Assembly (NCBI GenBank): GCA_964655005.1
Contig: CAZZKE010000001.1
Span: 50,391 to 114,390, forward strand
Origin: CAZZKE01 sp964655005
GTDB taxonomy: Bacteria; Pseudomonadota; Alphaproteobacteria; Rhodospirillales; JABHCV01
Direction of reading: 5' to 3'
DNA length: 64,000 nucleotides
A program made the translations under genes and the position numbers. This document shows positions 1-8,763 of this stretch, one piece after another. Every line of letters begins with the position of its first letter. Position 1 is the first letter of the stretch. The notes below the pieces were generated by a model. It saw only the letters and a list, made by a program, of their open reading frames with translations. It searched no databases and was not told the DNA's origin.

Positions 1-136
1 CGGGCGCTTCTTCCCTGGGCTTTTCGCTGATTGCGGGGATGGCGGTTTCGTCGGTCGGCCCCGACAGATAATTCAGCACGATGGCCAGGACGATAACGAT
101 TACCCCGATGGTGGCGATGATAAATGGCCGATTCAA
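1..136 (-). CDS. N-terminal fragment of a membrane-anchored protein, cut by the window edge
   Basis: About 45 codons are visible, reading leftwards out of the window. The start is a TTG at 134-136 with a good GGAGAG ribosome site a few bases upstream. The translation begins MNRPFIIATIGVIVIVLAIV, a single hydrophobic span that looks like an uncleaved signal anchor, followed by a Pro/Glu/Lys-rich linker. Short N-anchored LysM-type proteins with this kind of start sit next to LOG-family genes in related Rhodospirillaceae (recollection, not verified), but no LysM domain is visible here. It is divergent from the LOG-family gene. Confidence 0.55.
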   Translation of the reverse strand, partial: MNRPFIIATIGVIVIVLAIVLNYLSGPTDETAIPAISEKPREEAP

Positions 137-252
137 CAGTCTCTCCACTGATTCGGAATCAATCCCTTCCCAAGCGGGTGAGATTCGCTTTCGAACGACA
201 AGCCTAGTACGAGCCCCCGTCATGTGCAATGCGTTAGCATTATTGGAATTTC

Positions 253-876
253 ATGATGGACAATCGCTCCCCGCCGTCTATCCTGACCGCCATGACCGAT
301 ATTTCCTCCGTATGCGTGTTTTGCGGCTCCCGGGCCGGCAATGATCTGGCCCACGGTCAGGCGGCTCGCGCCCTTGGCGCTGAAATCGCCGCGCACGGCG
401 CCCGCCTGATTTACGGTGGCGGAGACATCGGACTGATGAGCATGGTAGCCCGCGCCACGCTGGAAGCCGGCGGGCGGGCGACCGGCGTCATCCCGCAGTT
501 CATAATGGAATTCGAGGTCGGCAATCCCGGCCTGACCGAATTGATCGTGGTCGACAGCATGCACCAGCGCAAGCGCACCATGTTCGAGCGTTCCGACGCT
601 TTCGTGGCTTTGCCGGGCGGCTTGGGCACCCTGGATGAAACCATTGAAATTCTGACCTGGAAACAATTGCAGCAGCACAGCAAGCCGGTCGTGCTGCTTA
701 ATATCGACAACTACTGGCGGCCACTGTTGGATTTGATCGGGGCGATCGCCGACGCCGGCTTCGGTCATCATGGCATCGCCGATTTGTTTAGCGTCGTCGA
801 TAGTGTCGAACGGGTCTTCCCGGCCCTTGAATCGGCGCCGCAAGTATCCGATGAAGTGCTGACCAGCCACCTGTAA
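253..876 (+). CDS. LOG-family (TIGR00730) nucleotide phosphoribohydrolase-like protein
   Basis: A Rossmann-like lysine-decarboxylase-type fold protein of 207 residues. Proteins of this family release the base from purine or cytokinin nucleoside 5'-monophosphates. The diagnostic motifs are present: the glycine-rich YGGGDIGLM at about residue 53 and PGGLGTLDE at about residue 120, where the last Glu is catalytic. The N-terminal VCVFCGSRAG is also typical. Family members usually begin at MTDISS, so the ATG at 292 is a likely alternative start; neither start has a strong ribosome site. The true substrate (salvage or cytokinin-like) cannot be told from sequence. Confidence 0.88.
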   Translation: MMDNRSPPSILTAMTDISSVCVFCGSRAGNDLAHGQAARALGAEIAAHGARLIYGGGDIGLMSMVARATLEAGGRATGVIPQFIMEFEVGNPGLTELIVVDSMHQRKRTMFERSDAFVALPGGLGTLDETIEILTWKQLQQHSKPVVLLNIDNYWRPLLDLIGAIADAGFGHHGIADLFSVVDSVERVFPALESAPQVSDEVLTSHL

Positions 877-903
877 TTACCAATATTTCCGGAGACACTC
901 GCT

Positions 904-2118
904 ATGGCTAAAATTAAAGTCGCCAATCCCATTGTCGAACTGGATGGCGATGAAATGACCCGCATCATCTGGGCTTTCATCAAGGAAAAACTGATCCTGC
1001 CGTATCTTGATGTGGACCTTAAATATTACGATCTGAGCGTCGAAAAACGAGACCAGACCGATGACCAGATCACCATCGACGCGGCCAATGCCATCACCGA
1101 ATTCCGGGTCGGCGTCAAATGTGCGACGATCACCCCCGACGAGGCCCGGGTCGAGGAATTTGGCTTGAAAGAGATGTGGCGCTCGCCCAACGGCACCATC
1201 CGCAACATTCTGGGCGGCACCGTGTTCCGCCAGCCGATCATCTGCAAGAATGTGCCCCGGCTGGTTCCCGGCTGGACCCGACCCATCGTTATTGGCCGTC
1301 ATGCTTTCGGCGATCAGTACCGGGCGACCGACTTCGTGGTTCCCGGACCGGGCAAGCTGACCATGACTTTCACGCCGGAAAACGGTGGCGAGACCATCGA
1401 ACGCGAGGTCTTCAATTACCCTGGTGGCGGCGTCGCCATGGCGATGTATAACCTGGATGAATCCATTCGCGGCTTCGCCAGGGCCTGCCTGAATTACGGC
1501 CTTAACCTGGGCTGGCCGGTGTATCTGTCGACCAAGAATACCATCCTGAAGGCCTATGACGGTCGCTTCAAGGACCTGTTCGAGGAAGTTTTTCAGGCCG
1601 AATTCAAGGACAAATACGAAGCCGCCGACATTACTTACGAACATCGCCTGATAGACGACATGGTGGCCGCCGCCATGAAGTGGGAAGGCGGTTTCGTCTG
1701 GGCTTGCAAGAATTACGACGGCGACGTGCAATCCGATACCGTGGCCCAGGGTTTCGGTTCACTCGGGCTGATGACTTCGGTGCTGCTTAGCCCCGACGGC
1801 CGGATCGTCGAAGCCGAAGCCGCCCACGGCACGGTGACCCGCCATTACCGTATGCACCAGCAGGGCAAGGAGACTTCGACCAATCCGATCGCCTCTATTT
1901 TCGCCTGGACCAGGGGGCTGCACTATCGCGGCGAATTCGATGAAACCCCGGAAGTGGTCAAGTTCGCCGATACCCTCGAAAAAGTCTGTGTCGAGACCGT
2001 CGAACAGGGCTTTATGACCAAGGATCTGGCGCTGCTGATCGGCCCCGATCAGGCCTGGATGACGACCCAGCAATTCCTTGATAAACTGGACGAAAACCTG
2101 CGGCGGGCCATGCGTTGA
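904..2118 (+). CDS. icd: NADP-dependent isocitrate dehydrogenase (homodimer type)
   Basis: Oxidatively decarboxylates isocitrate to 2-oxoglutarate in the TCA cycle, producing NADPH in the cytoplasm. The 404-residue length and the start MAKIKVANPIVELDGDEMTR place it in the subfamily shared by alphaproteobacteria and eukaryotes rather than the E. coli type. The substrate-binding region around SPNGTIRNILGGTVFR (about residues 95-110) and the AAHGTVTRHYR stretch (about residue 308) are conserved. A GGAG site lies just upstream of the ATG. It follows the LOG gene by 27 bp and may be cotranscribed with it. NADPH supply here is complemented by the pnt operon a few kb away. Confidence 0.97.
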   Translation: MAKIKVANPIVELDGDEMTRIIWAFIKEKLILPYLDVDLKYYDLSVEKRDQTDDQITIDAANAITEFRVGVKCATITPDEARVEEFGLKEMWRSPNGTIRNILGGTVFRQPIICKNVPRLVPGWTRPIVIGRHAFGDQYRATDFVVPGPGKLTMTFTPENGGETIEREVFNYPGGGVAMAMYNLDESIRGFARACLNYGLNLGWPVYLSTKNTILKAYDGRFKDLFEEVFQAEFKDKYEAADITYEHRLIDDMVAAAMKWEGGFVWACKNYDGDVQSDTVAQGFGSLGLMTSVLLSPDGRIVEAEAAHGTVTRHYRMHQQGKETSTNPIASIFAWTRGLHYRGEFDETPEVVKFADTLEKVCVETVEQGFMTKDLALLIGPDQAWMTTQQFLDKLDENLRRAMR

Positions 2119-2212
2119 CGGGATCTCGGCCTTTGCCCTTGACGGCGGCTGGTCGATCCCGTAGAAAACGCCCTCTTGTGGCCGTTATATTGAGCATTTA
2201 AGGAACCATCCG

Positions 2213-2503
2213 ATGGCGAGACGCTGTGAACTTACGGGCCGGGGCGTTCAGACCGGCAACAATGTGAGCCATGCTCACAACAAGACGCGCCGGCGGTTCC
2301 TACCGAACCTGCAAGACGTGACGGTGATGAGCGATATTCTTGGCGACAAGGTCCGGCTACGCCTGGCTGCCCGCACCCTGCGCACCATCGAACATAAGGG
2401 CGGGCTGGATAAGTTCCTGCTGGAAACCGCCAACGGCAAGCTGACTGACCAGGCGCTGGTCATCAAACGCAAAATCAGGAAGGCCATGGAAGCCACCGCC
2501 TGA
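2213..2503 (+). CDS. rpmB: 50S ribosomal protein L28
   Basis: A 96-residue basic protein beginning MARRCELTGRGVQTGNNVSH, the standard L28 signature, with the internal RRRFLPNLQ and conserved KGGLDKFLL segments. The length fits the longer alphaproteobacterial L28. The ribosome site AAGGAA precedes the ATG. It is a single-gene unit closed by a strong intrinsic terminator immediately downstream. The Zn-binding Cys motif of some L28 variants is not complete here (only the N-terminal Cys is seen). Confidence 0.97.
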   Translation: MARRCELTGRGVQTGNNVSHAHNKTRRRFLPNLQDVTVMSDILGDKVRLRLAARTLRTIEHKGGLDKFLLETANGKLTDQALVIKRKIRKAMEATA

Positions 2504-2527
2504 TGATGGTTGCCTGACAGAATGCAA

Positions 2528-2555
2528 GGCCCGCCGTTTGGCGGGTCTTTTTTTT
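2528..2555 (+). terminator. Rho-independent terminator of rpmB
   Basis: A GC-rich hairpin, CCCGCC (2530-2535) pairing with GGCGGG (2540-2545) around a GTTT loop, is followed directly by an almost unbroken T tract. It lies 24 bases after the rpmB stop. Confidence 0.92.
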
Positions 2556-2651
2556 GTCTGAATTTAATCGCCGGTCAAAATATATGCGCTAATACCAAGG
2601 ATCACTGATAAAGACCCATTGAGATTATTTCAGCGCCGGAAAGCCGAACGA

Positions 2652-4460
2652 TTACGGAAATTCCCTGAACGCTATATGATCCGGAGACTTCTTGGCCTGT
2701 TTTTTCAGGCGGGCAATGTCCTGAATCAGCGCCTCGTGGTCACGCGGTCGCGCCGTCGCCCCCACTTGTACGATGACCGCCGAGCAGGTCAGCGACCCGT
2801 AACGGTGGATTTCGCCGTTGCGGTCCGGGCGTTCCAGATATCCACGCTTGAGGTCGATGGGGTCGTAAAAACTTATGATGTCTTTGGCAAATTTATCCAG
2901 GGTGGCCTGTATTTCTCTTCTTACCACAAACGGGCTGATGCCGGTAAAACCGGCGAAAAAGTCGTCGCCGCCGATATGGCCAAGAAATACCCCATTATGC
3001 CGCAGCAGGCGCTGCATGATTTCGGCAAACAATAATATCGCCCGATCCCCTTGCCGGAAGCCGTAATGGTCGTTGAACGGCTTGAAGTTATCGAGATCAA
3101 AATAAACGATACAACATTGTTCGTCGCAATTATGCTCCAGGCAACTGGTCACGTAGTTGGTTATGGAATGGTTGCCGGGCAACTTGGTTAGCGGATTTTG
3201 ATCGCGCGCCTGTTCCAGGCTTTTTTCATGCAGCAGGGTAAGCAGCGATTGGGTCGAAAGCAAACCTACATAGCATAGCTTCTCGACAATCAGGATGCCG
3301 TCCGGGTTCTGACCCTGGGCATAGATATCGAGAATTTCCTCGACGCTGCTTTCAATGTCGGCGACCGGGCATTTGCCGATCAGGCGATCCAGCGGGTCGC
3401 CAAGGCCCCTGTTGGCCAGCAGGGCGTGGCCGAAGCGATTGTAAAGCATGGCCTTCAGGTTGGAACCCCGGACCAGTCCGCGCGGATAACCGGTCACATC
3501 AAGCACCGGCAGGAAGGCCATATCGTCATGACGCTTGAATATGTCTATCACTTTTCCGATATCGTCGGTTTCGTTGATGGATGGAAGAATATCTATCTTC
3601 TCGCGGACCAGGCTTCGGTCACCTTTGACTTCCTTGCGGCGCCGTTCATTGTCGTTAAGCCGCGCTACAATTTCATACCGGTCCAGTAATCGTCCGATGT
3701 CCGTTTGCGGGCGCTGAATCAGATAGCCTTGCGCCATATTGCAGCCGGCGTCGCGGCAGGCCAGGAAATCTTCTTCGCTTTCCAGGCCCTCGGCGATGAC
3801 CGCGATACCCAGTGTATGGGCCATCCGGGCGACGGTATTGACCATCAGCCTTTTTTTATCGTCCAGAGCCATCCCGTTAATGAAAAAACGGTCGATCTTC
3901 AAATAGTCGGGCTGGTGGTCATACAACATCTTTAGCTGCGAATAACCCTGGCCATAGTCATCCAGCGCAATACGGAATGATTGCCGGCGGCAGCGGGCGA
4001 GAATATCCACGACATGCGGGGCCGAACTGTTATCGTATTTCTCCGAAAGTTCCAGGCAGAGGCTGCTCGTGGGGAACGCCAGTTCCTTCATCAACGCCCG
4101 GGTCTGTTCAGGGCTGTAGTCCGGCGATTCAAAACAGCGGCCATCCAGGTTGAAGAACAGCTTCTTGCTGCGGGCGCCGGGAATTCGTGAAAAGGTGCGT
4201 AACGCCTTTTGGCGGAGCGCCAGGTCAGCCTGATGCAGTATTCCCATTTGCCAGGCCTGATCAAAAAAGCTCTGTATACTGGGCAGGCCCATCCGTTCCT
4301 GGCCGCGTAGCAAGGCCTCGTAACCATAAACCGCGCCGGTCTGAATATTCACGATCGGCTGAAATGCGAAATTGATCGAGGCGGAAATTGCCTCGAGAAA
4401 TTCTTCGGCCTTATATGACGCAATCGGGTCGGGCCTGTTTTCTACCAAGGTTATGTTCAT
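2652..4460 (-). CDS. EAL-CBS-GGDEF cyclic-di-GMP turnover protein
   Basis: A 602-residue cytoplasmic protein with no membrane segment. The N-terminal EAL domain (about 25-260) keeps YEALLRG, the NLDG Asn, LELSEK, the DDYGQGYSQL metal-binding pair, KIDRFF and AEGLES, so c-di-GMP phosphodiesterase activity is plausible. Residues about 280-410 look like a CBS pair (nucleotide sensor). The C-terminal GGDEF domain (about 425-595) has FDLDNFKPFND but GGDDF in place of GGDEF and no RxxD inhibitory site, so cyclase activity is doubtful. The domain order resembles known EAL-CBS-GGDEF regulators. It is monocistronic and convergent with rpmB. Confidence 0.9.
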   Translation of the reverse strand: MNITLVENRPDPIASYKAEEFLEAISASINFAFQPIVNIQTGAVYGYEALLRGQERMGLPSIQSFFDQAWQMGILHQADLALRQKALRTFSRIPGARSKKLFFNLDGRCFESPDYSPEQTRALMKELAFPTSSLCLELSEKYDNSSAPHVVDILARCRRQSFRIALDDYGQGYSQLKMLYDHQPDYLKIDRFFINGMALDDKKRLMVNTVARMAHTLGIAVIAEGLESEEDFLACRDAGCNMAQGYLIQRPQTDIGRLLDRYEIVARLNDNERRRKEVKGDRSLVREKIDILPSINETDDIGKVIDIFKRHDDMAFLPVLDVTGYPRGLVRGSNLKAMLYNRFGHALLANRGLGDPLDRLIGKCPVADIESSVEEILDIYAQGQNPDGILIVEKLCYVGLLSTQSLLTLLHEKSLEQARDQNPLTKLPGNHSITNYVTSCLEHNCDEQCCIVYFDLDNFKPFNDHYGFRQGDRAILLFAEIMQRLLRHNGVFLGHIGGDDFFAGFTGISPFVVRREIQATLDKFAKDIISFYDPIDLKRGYLERPDRNGEIHRYGSLTCSAVIVQVGATARPRDHEALIQDIARLKKQAKKSPDHIAFREFP

Positions 4461-4842
4461 GGCGACAATGTGTAGCCGGTTTTGGTGACTCTTTTATGAT
4501 CCTTTTCTCTTATACCGGGGAGCAATGTGGGGAAGGTTCCCGTTGCAATATTCGGGTGAGGTGATGGGGTGGACGGCCCCTGCTCTCCGGCATCAAAGTG
4601 CTATATGGGTCGTGTTGGCCATTATCTCAAAGATCGTCGTGGCGCGCTTTCGGTGATTGTTCCGGTCGCATTTGAACTTCCAAATATGAAGGCCTTCGGG
4701 AAATCACAAATGGGTCTAAAAGTGAATCCAGAATTGCAAGGAAACGACCGCCAAAAGTACGCTTTCCTGCAATTGCGGTTACTTCAAATCATGGAAAAAG
4801 ATTGGCAAATCAATGGTGTCCGGATTTTTAACGGGGGACTAT
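4461..4842. other. Intergenic stretch between the c-di-GMP gene and the restriction module
   Basis: About 380 bases, visibly more AT-rich than the flanks. A rightward open frame (4569-4958, GTG start) covers part of it but runs into the 3' end of the nuclease gene on the other strand, has no recognisable domain and no ribosome site. It may be a decayed remnant that came in with the restriction module. No terminator or repeat is evident. Confidence 0.4.
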
Positions 4843-5709
4843 CTAGTTTCCAGCTAAATTTGTGGGGCCGGTTGACCGGCACAACGATTTTTTTATTTGC
4901 TCACAAAACAAGTCACGTGACGGCGTTTCCTTGTAAAGAAAGGCCGCCTGCAAGTTAGCGTGGCTTGTGCCTTCCACGGATGTCATCACCGGACGAAATT
5001 GTCCCGGTCGATCTGGATCATCATCAAACCGGTATGTCAGGAAGATGATGTTGACAGTACTGCTTCTTACATCCGGTGACCGCATGAAGTCGGCCCGTTT
5101 CAGTATATACCGGTAAACCTGATCCTGAATGACCGCGACAATCTTGCTTTTCCAATGATGATGGAAATATCCCTTGCGGATCAGTTGAGTGATGTAGCGT
5201 TTATATACGTTGTCCCAATTTAGACCATAGACAGGGCGCCGGTTCAGGTCTTCACCCGCCCTTAAGGCCTCGTATGCCGGCATTACCGAACCGGTAATAT
5301 CTATGGCCTGTAATTCAACCGACAAAAATTTATCTACGCCACCTTCGTCATTCACGTCAGCCACCACAAAGTCAACATTCCCGAAGTCTTTCATATTAAC
5401 TTCGGGTGCTATCTTCGGGCTTTTCGGAGGTTGACCTTCCCAACAGTGGGTAATTACATCCCTGAGAAAATCAATGGCATGGAAGCGTTTGGGACAGACA
5501 CTTATGAGGTCTGTCATGGCGTTAAGTCCATTATTATTTTTACGTAATATGGTGCAAACAGGATATGGTTCGATTCCAAGCTTGGTACTGCGTTTCAAGC
5601 AGCGGCTATCAATAAACGGGCAATGGTAATTTGTGGTTGCGGGGTCAACCCCCTTTACGGCTCTTCTCCCCAGAACTTCGCCGACGATATTCTCCGGATT
5701 AAACGGCAA
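4843..5709 (-). CDS. NotI-family type II restriction endonuclease
   Basis: A 288-residue protein matching the NotI family layout. Four cysteines in the N-terminal third (about C30, C37, C52 and C72, in the contexts YHCPF, SRC, YPVCTI and SVCPKRF) fit the structural Fe-Cys4 site known from NotI. The nuclease core shows Asp in NVDFV (about D113) and Glu-x-Gln in SVELQ (about E132 and Q134), the E-x-Q form of the PD-(D/E)XK site found in NotI instead of E-x-K. It overlaps the methyltransferase stop by 11 bp, so the two are translationally coupled, methylase first. Specificity cannot be inferred; NotI itself cuts GCGGCCGC. AT-richer codon use suggests transfer. Confidence 0.85.
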   Translation of the reverse strand: MPFNPENIVGEVLGRRAVKGVDPATTNYHCPFIDSRCLKRSTKLGIEPYPVCTILRKNNNGLNAMTDLISVCPKRFHAIDFLRDVITHCWEGQPPKSPKIAPEVNMKDFGNVDFVVADVNDEGGVDKFLSVELQAIDITGSVMPAYEALRAGEDLNRRPVYGLNWDNVYKRYITQLIRKGYFHHHWKSKIVAVIQDQVYRYILKRADFMRSPDVRSSTVNIIFLTYRFDDDPDRPGQFRPVMTSVEGTSHANLQAAFLYKETPSRDLFCEQIKKSLCRSTGPTNLAGN

Positions 5710-6850
5710 TCGCCAAGTCCTCTTGCGGCGCCTGAATGGTTTTTTGGCTGGCTATGAGAATTTCCTCTGCGACCCTCCTGCCTAACAGGGGAGGCACTGC
5801 ATTACCTACCTGAATATATTGCTCGGTGCGTGGTCCGGAAAAACGGAACCAGTCGGGGAATGATTGAAGGCGTGCGGCCTCGCGAACGGTAATAACCCGG
5901 TCTTGCTCCGGATGAATGAATGCCCCCCAATGCAAATCACACTTGGTTAGTACCGTGCAAGAAAGTCCGTCTTTGCGCATACGACCGTATCGCTTTGTGT
6001 GGTCGCAACGGCGAGCCTTTTTCATGCCGGCGGGCAGAAGATCTATCGGCACATTGCGCCAGCTTCCACCCTCGGGAATATGCTTCATTCGTTCAAGATT
6101 AATTTTTGCTAAACGTGGCGCCGCATGATTATCGACTTCGCACAAATTACCCCGAAGTTTTTGCTGGAATTTATTAATTGACGGGTGCGCGTACTTAGTC
6201 AAACCACCAGGGTCTTCTCCGTTTTTAAGTGGCATCAGATCTCCGATAGCATCCCAGACCGTGACGAACGGCCTAATTCCCGGGGCGTGTGTCGGCCTGG
6301 GCCACGCGATGGGGAGGTCAAGCCGGTTGCCGATGAAGAAAACTCTCCGTCGCTCCTGCGGGACGCCGTATTCTTCGGCTTTAAGAGTCTTCGTCTCGAC
6401 TGCATACCCCAGTTGTCCAAGACCCGAGACAATATCGTGCATCGCTTTGCCGCCGCCCGCAGATTTGATGCCAGTTACGTTTTCCAGTACCACCCATTTG
6501 GGGAACAAGCCTTCGACTATACGAAGATATTCCCGAAATAAATTGCTGCGTGCATCGTGCAGGCCTCTTTGGTGATTATAGACGCTAAAAGCCTGGCAAG
6601 GAGGGCCGCCAATAAGACAGTCAAGCTCACCTTGTTTCAGCTTCGCCGATTCCAGGAAATCAGCCGCAGATATGTCCTCGATTGGTCCGCCAAGGAATAT
6701 CGCTTCGGGATGGGTCTCTCTGTAGGTTTCGCCAGCAAATTTATTTAAATCGTTACCCGCCAACACGTGGAAGCCAGCCTGCCGAAAGCCTTCGGAGAGT
6801 CCACCGGCACCGCAAAACAGGTCGATCGCAGTAGGGCCAATCGTACCCAA
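5699..6850 (-). CDS. C5-cytosine DNA methyltransferase of the restriction-modification pair
   Basis: A 383-residue DNA (cytosine-5) methyltransferase protecting the host from the adjacent nuclease. Motifs in order: DLFCGAGGLSEGF (SAM binding, about 10-22), GGPPCQAFS with catalytic Cys at about 85, VVLENVTG with the ENV Glu, QERRRVFFIG, a variable target-recognition region at about 215-300, RLQSFPDWF and the C-terminal QVGNAVPP. All catalytic motifs are intact. It is first in a two-gene unit with the NotI-like nuclease. No vsr repair gene or controller (C) protein lies next to it, and only 90 bp separate it from pntB. Confidence 0.95.
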   Translation of the reverse strand: MGTIGPTAIDLFCGAGGLSEGFRQAGFHVLAGNDLNKFAGETYRETHPEAIFLGGPIEDISAADFLESAKLKQGELDCLIGGPPCQAFSVYNHQRGLHDARSNLFREYLRIVEGLFPKWVVLENVTGIKSAGGGKAMHDIVSGLGQLGYAVETKTLKAEEYGVPQERRRVFFIGNRLDLPIAWPRPTHAPGIRPFVTVWDAIGDLMPLKNGEDPGGLTKYAHPSINKFQQKLRGNLCEVDNHAAPRLAKINLERMKHIPEGGSWRNVPIDLLPAGMKKARRCDHTKRYGRMRKDGLSCTVLTKCDLHWGAFIHPEQDRVITVREAARLQSFPDWFRFSGPRTEQYIQVGNAVPPLLGRRVAEEILIASQKTIQAPQEDLAIAV

Positions 6851-6940
6851 TTTATGTGTTCTCCCATTTTACCAAAGCGGCAATGTTCACTATAGGTTCC
6901 TGTTTGCCGTTCGGCAATAGATATCCTGTTTACGCCGCCC

Positions 6941-8338
6941 TTACCCCAGTGCCTGGACTATTTGTTCGGTCATTTTCTTGGCGTCGCCGAACAGCATCAT
7001 GGTGTTGTCGGCGAAGAACAGTTCGTTGTCGACGCCGGCATAGCCCGAGGCCATGGAGCGTTTGATGAACAGCACCGTGCCGGCCTTTTCCACATCCAGG
7101 ATCGGCATGCCGTAGATCGGGCTGGCCGGGTCGGTCTTGGCCGCCGGGTTGGTGACATCGTTGGCGCCGATCACGAAGGCGACGTCGGCCGAGGAAAACT
7201 CGTGGTTGATTTCATCCAGTTCGAAGACCTCGTCATATGGCACGTTGGCTTCCGCCAGCAGCACGTTCATGTGGCCGGGCATACGACCGGCAACCGGGTG
7301 AATGGCGTAGGAGACATCGACTCCTTCCGCCTTCAGGGTGTCGGCCATTTCCCTGAGCGCATGCTGGGCCTGGGCCACCGCCATGCCGTAGCCGGGGATG
7401 ATGATAACCTTCGAGGCGTTCTTCATCAGGAACGCGGCGTCATCCGCGGCACCCGATTTAACCGCCCGCTCGACACCGTCCCCACCGGTCCCAGCCGGCC
7501 CTGCGGTAACGCCGCCGAAGCCGCCCAACAGGACATTGAAGATCGACCGGTTCATGCCTTTGCACATGATGTAGCTGAGGATCGCGCCCGACGATCCGAC
7601 CAGGGCGCCGGTGATGACCAGCGCCGGGTTACCCAGGGTAAAGCCGATGCCGCAAGCCGCCCAGCCCGAGTACGAGTTGAGCATGGAAACGACCACCGGC
7701 ATGTCGGCGCCGCCGATCGGAATAATGATAAGGAAACCGATCAGGAAGGCCAGGATTGCCAGTATCCAGAATGTGAACGGCGACTGCCCCTGCACCAGCA
7801 GCACCACGAAGACGGCGATGGCGATGGCGATCAGGGCATTAAGTTTATGCTGCCCGGTAAAGGTAATCGGCGCCCCGCTCATGATGCCTTGCAGCTTGGA
7901 AAACGCGATAATCGACCCGGAAAAGGTGATGGCGCCGATAACCAGGCCCAGCGACAGTTCGATCAGGCTGCCGGGGGCAATGGCGCCGACCGTGCCGATG
8001 CCATAGGCCTGGGGATGAAAAAATGCCGCCGTGGCGACGAAAACGGCGGCCAGGCCGACCAGCGAATGAAATGCCGCGACCAGTTGCGGCAACGCCGTCA
8101 TTTGTATTTTAACGGCCACCACGGTACCGATGGAACCGCCGATCAACATCGCCACCAGGATCATCGAAAAGCTCATGACGCCGGGGTCCATCAGTGTCGT
8201 GATGATGGCGATAACCATGCCGATGACACCCATGAAATTACCGGTGCGGGCGGTTTCCGGCGACGACAGCCCGCGCAGGGCCAGGATGAACAGCACCGAG
8301 GAGATCAGATAGGCGAAGCCTGTTAAATTTTCAGTCAT
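6941..8338 (-). CDS. pntB: NAD(P) transhydrogenase subunit beta
   Basis: The NADP(H)-binding and membrane subunit (465 residues) of the proton-translocating transhydrogenase, which reduces NADP+ with NADH at the expense of the proton gradient. The N-terminal half is a bundle of hydrophobic helices. The C-terminal dIII domain (about 285-465) has IIPGYGMAVAQAQHALREM, HPVAGRMPGHMNVLLAE and the VIGANDVTNPAA stretch for NADP. It is the last gene of the pntAA-pntAB-pntB unit. The TTGCCG/CGGCAA inverted repeat about 20 bp past its stop lacks a T tract. Confidence 0.97.
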   Translation of the reverse strand: MTENLTGFAYLISSVLFILALRGLSSPETARTGNFMGVIGMVIAIITTLMDPGVMSFSMILVAMLIGGSIGTVVAVKIQMTALPQLVAAFHSLVGLAAVFVATAAFFHPQAYGIGTVGAIAPGSLIELSLGLVIGAITFSGSIIAFSKLQGIMSGAPITFTGQHKLNALIAIAIAVFVVLLVQGQSPFTFWILAILAFLIGFLIIIPIGGADMPVVVSMLNSYSGWAACGIGFTLGNPALVITGALVGSSGAILSYIMCKGMNRSIFNVLLGGFGGVTAGPAGTGGDGVERAVKSGAADDAAFLMKNASKVIIIPGYGMAVAQAQHALREMADTLKAEGVDVSYAIHPVAGRMPGHMNVLLAEANVPYDEVFELDEINHEFSSADVAFVIGANDVTNPAAKTDPASPIYGMPILDVEKAGTVLFIKRSMASGYAGVDNELFFADNTMMLFGDAKKMTEQIVQALG

Positions 8339-8350
8339 GCCGGGCGCTCC

Positions 8351-8761
8351 CTATTTCTTTTTCTTCTTGAACATGGACAGCATGCGCTGGGTGACTATGA
8401 AGCCGCCGAAGATGTTGACCGAGGCCAACATCACCGCCATGAATCCCATCACTTTCGAGAAATCCATTTCCGCCGGACCGGCGGCCAGCAAACCGCCGAC
8501 AATAATCACCGAAGATATGGCGTTGGTCACCGCCATCAGCGGCGAATGCAGGGCCGGGGTAACGCTCCACACCACATAGAAGCCGACGAAACAGGCGAGC
8601 ACGAAAACCGTGAACAGGGACAGGAACGGATCGCTGCCGCCGCTCATCGGCGCCGCCGCCAACTGGGTCGCCTCGCCGGCGATTCGTAGCGCATCTTCGG
8701 CCAGTCTTGCCGCATCGCCGGCCAGGCGGGTCGAATGATCGGCGATTGTTGCCGCGTCCAT
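8351..8761 (-). CDS. pntAB: NAD(P) transhydrogenase subunit alpha part 2 (membrane segment)
   Basis: A 136-residue protein carrying the alpha-side membrane helices of the transhydrogenase. In E. coli this is the C-terminal end of PntA; a separate gene is characteristic of Rhodospirillum rubrum and relatives. An Ala-rich soluble N-terminus of about 45 residues precedes three membrane helices, with the conserved FVGFYVVWSVTPALHSPLMA and TNAISSVIIVGGL, and a Lys tail. It is 12 bp from pntB and 2 bp from pntAA. Confidence 0.95.
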   Translation of the reverse strand: MDAATIADHSTRLAGDAARLAEDALRIAGEATQLAAAPMSGGSDPFLSLFTVFVLACFVGFYVVWSVTPALHSPLMAVTNAISSVIIVGGLLAAGPAEMDFSKVMGFMAVMLASVNIFGGFIVTQRMLSMFKKKKK

Positions 8762-8763
8762 GG

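Noticed and set aside
4569..4958. 129-residue rightward open frame before the nuclease gene
   Set aside because: No ribosome site or recognisable domain, and it overlaps the conserved 3' end of the nuclease on the other strand. Kept only as a note on the intergenic region.
6962..8326. 454-residue rightward open frame over pntB
   Set aside because: His/Asp/Gly/Arg-rich composition and no domain; an antisense shadow of pntB caused by GC-rich third positions.
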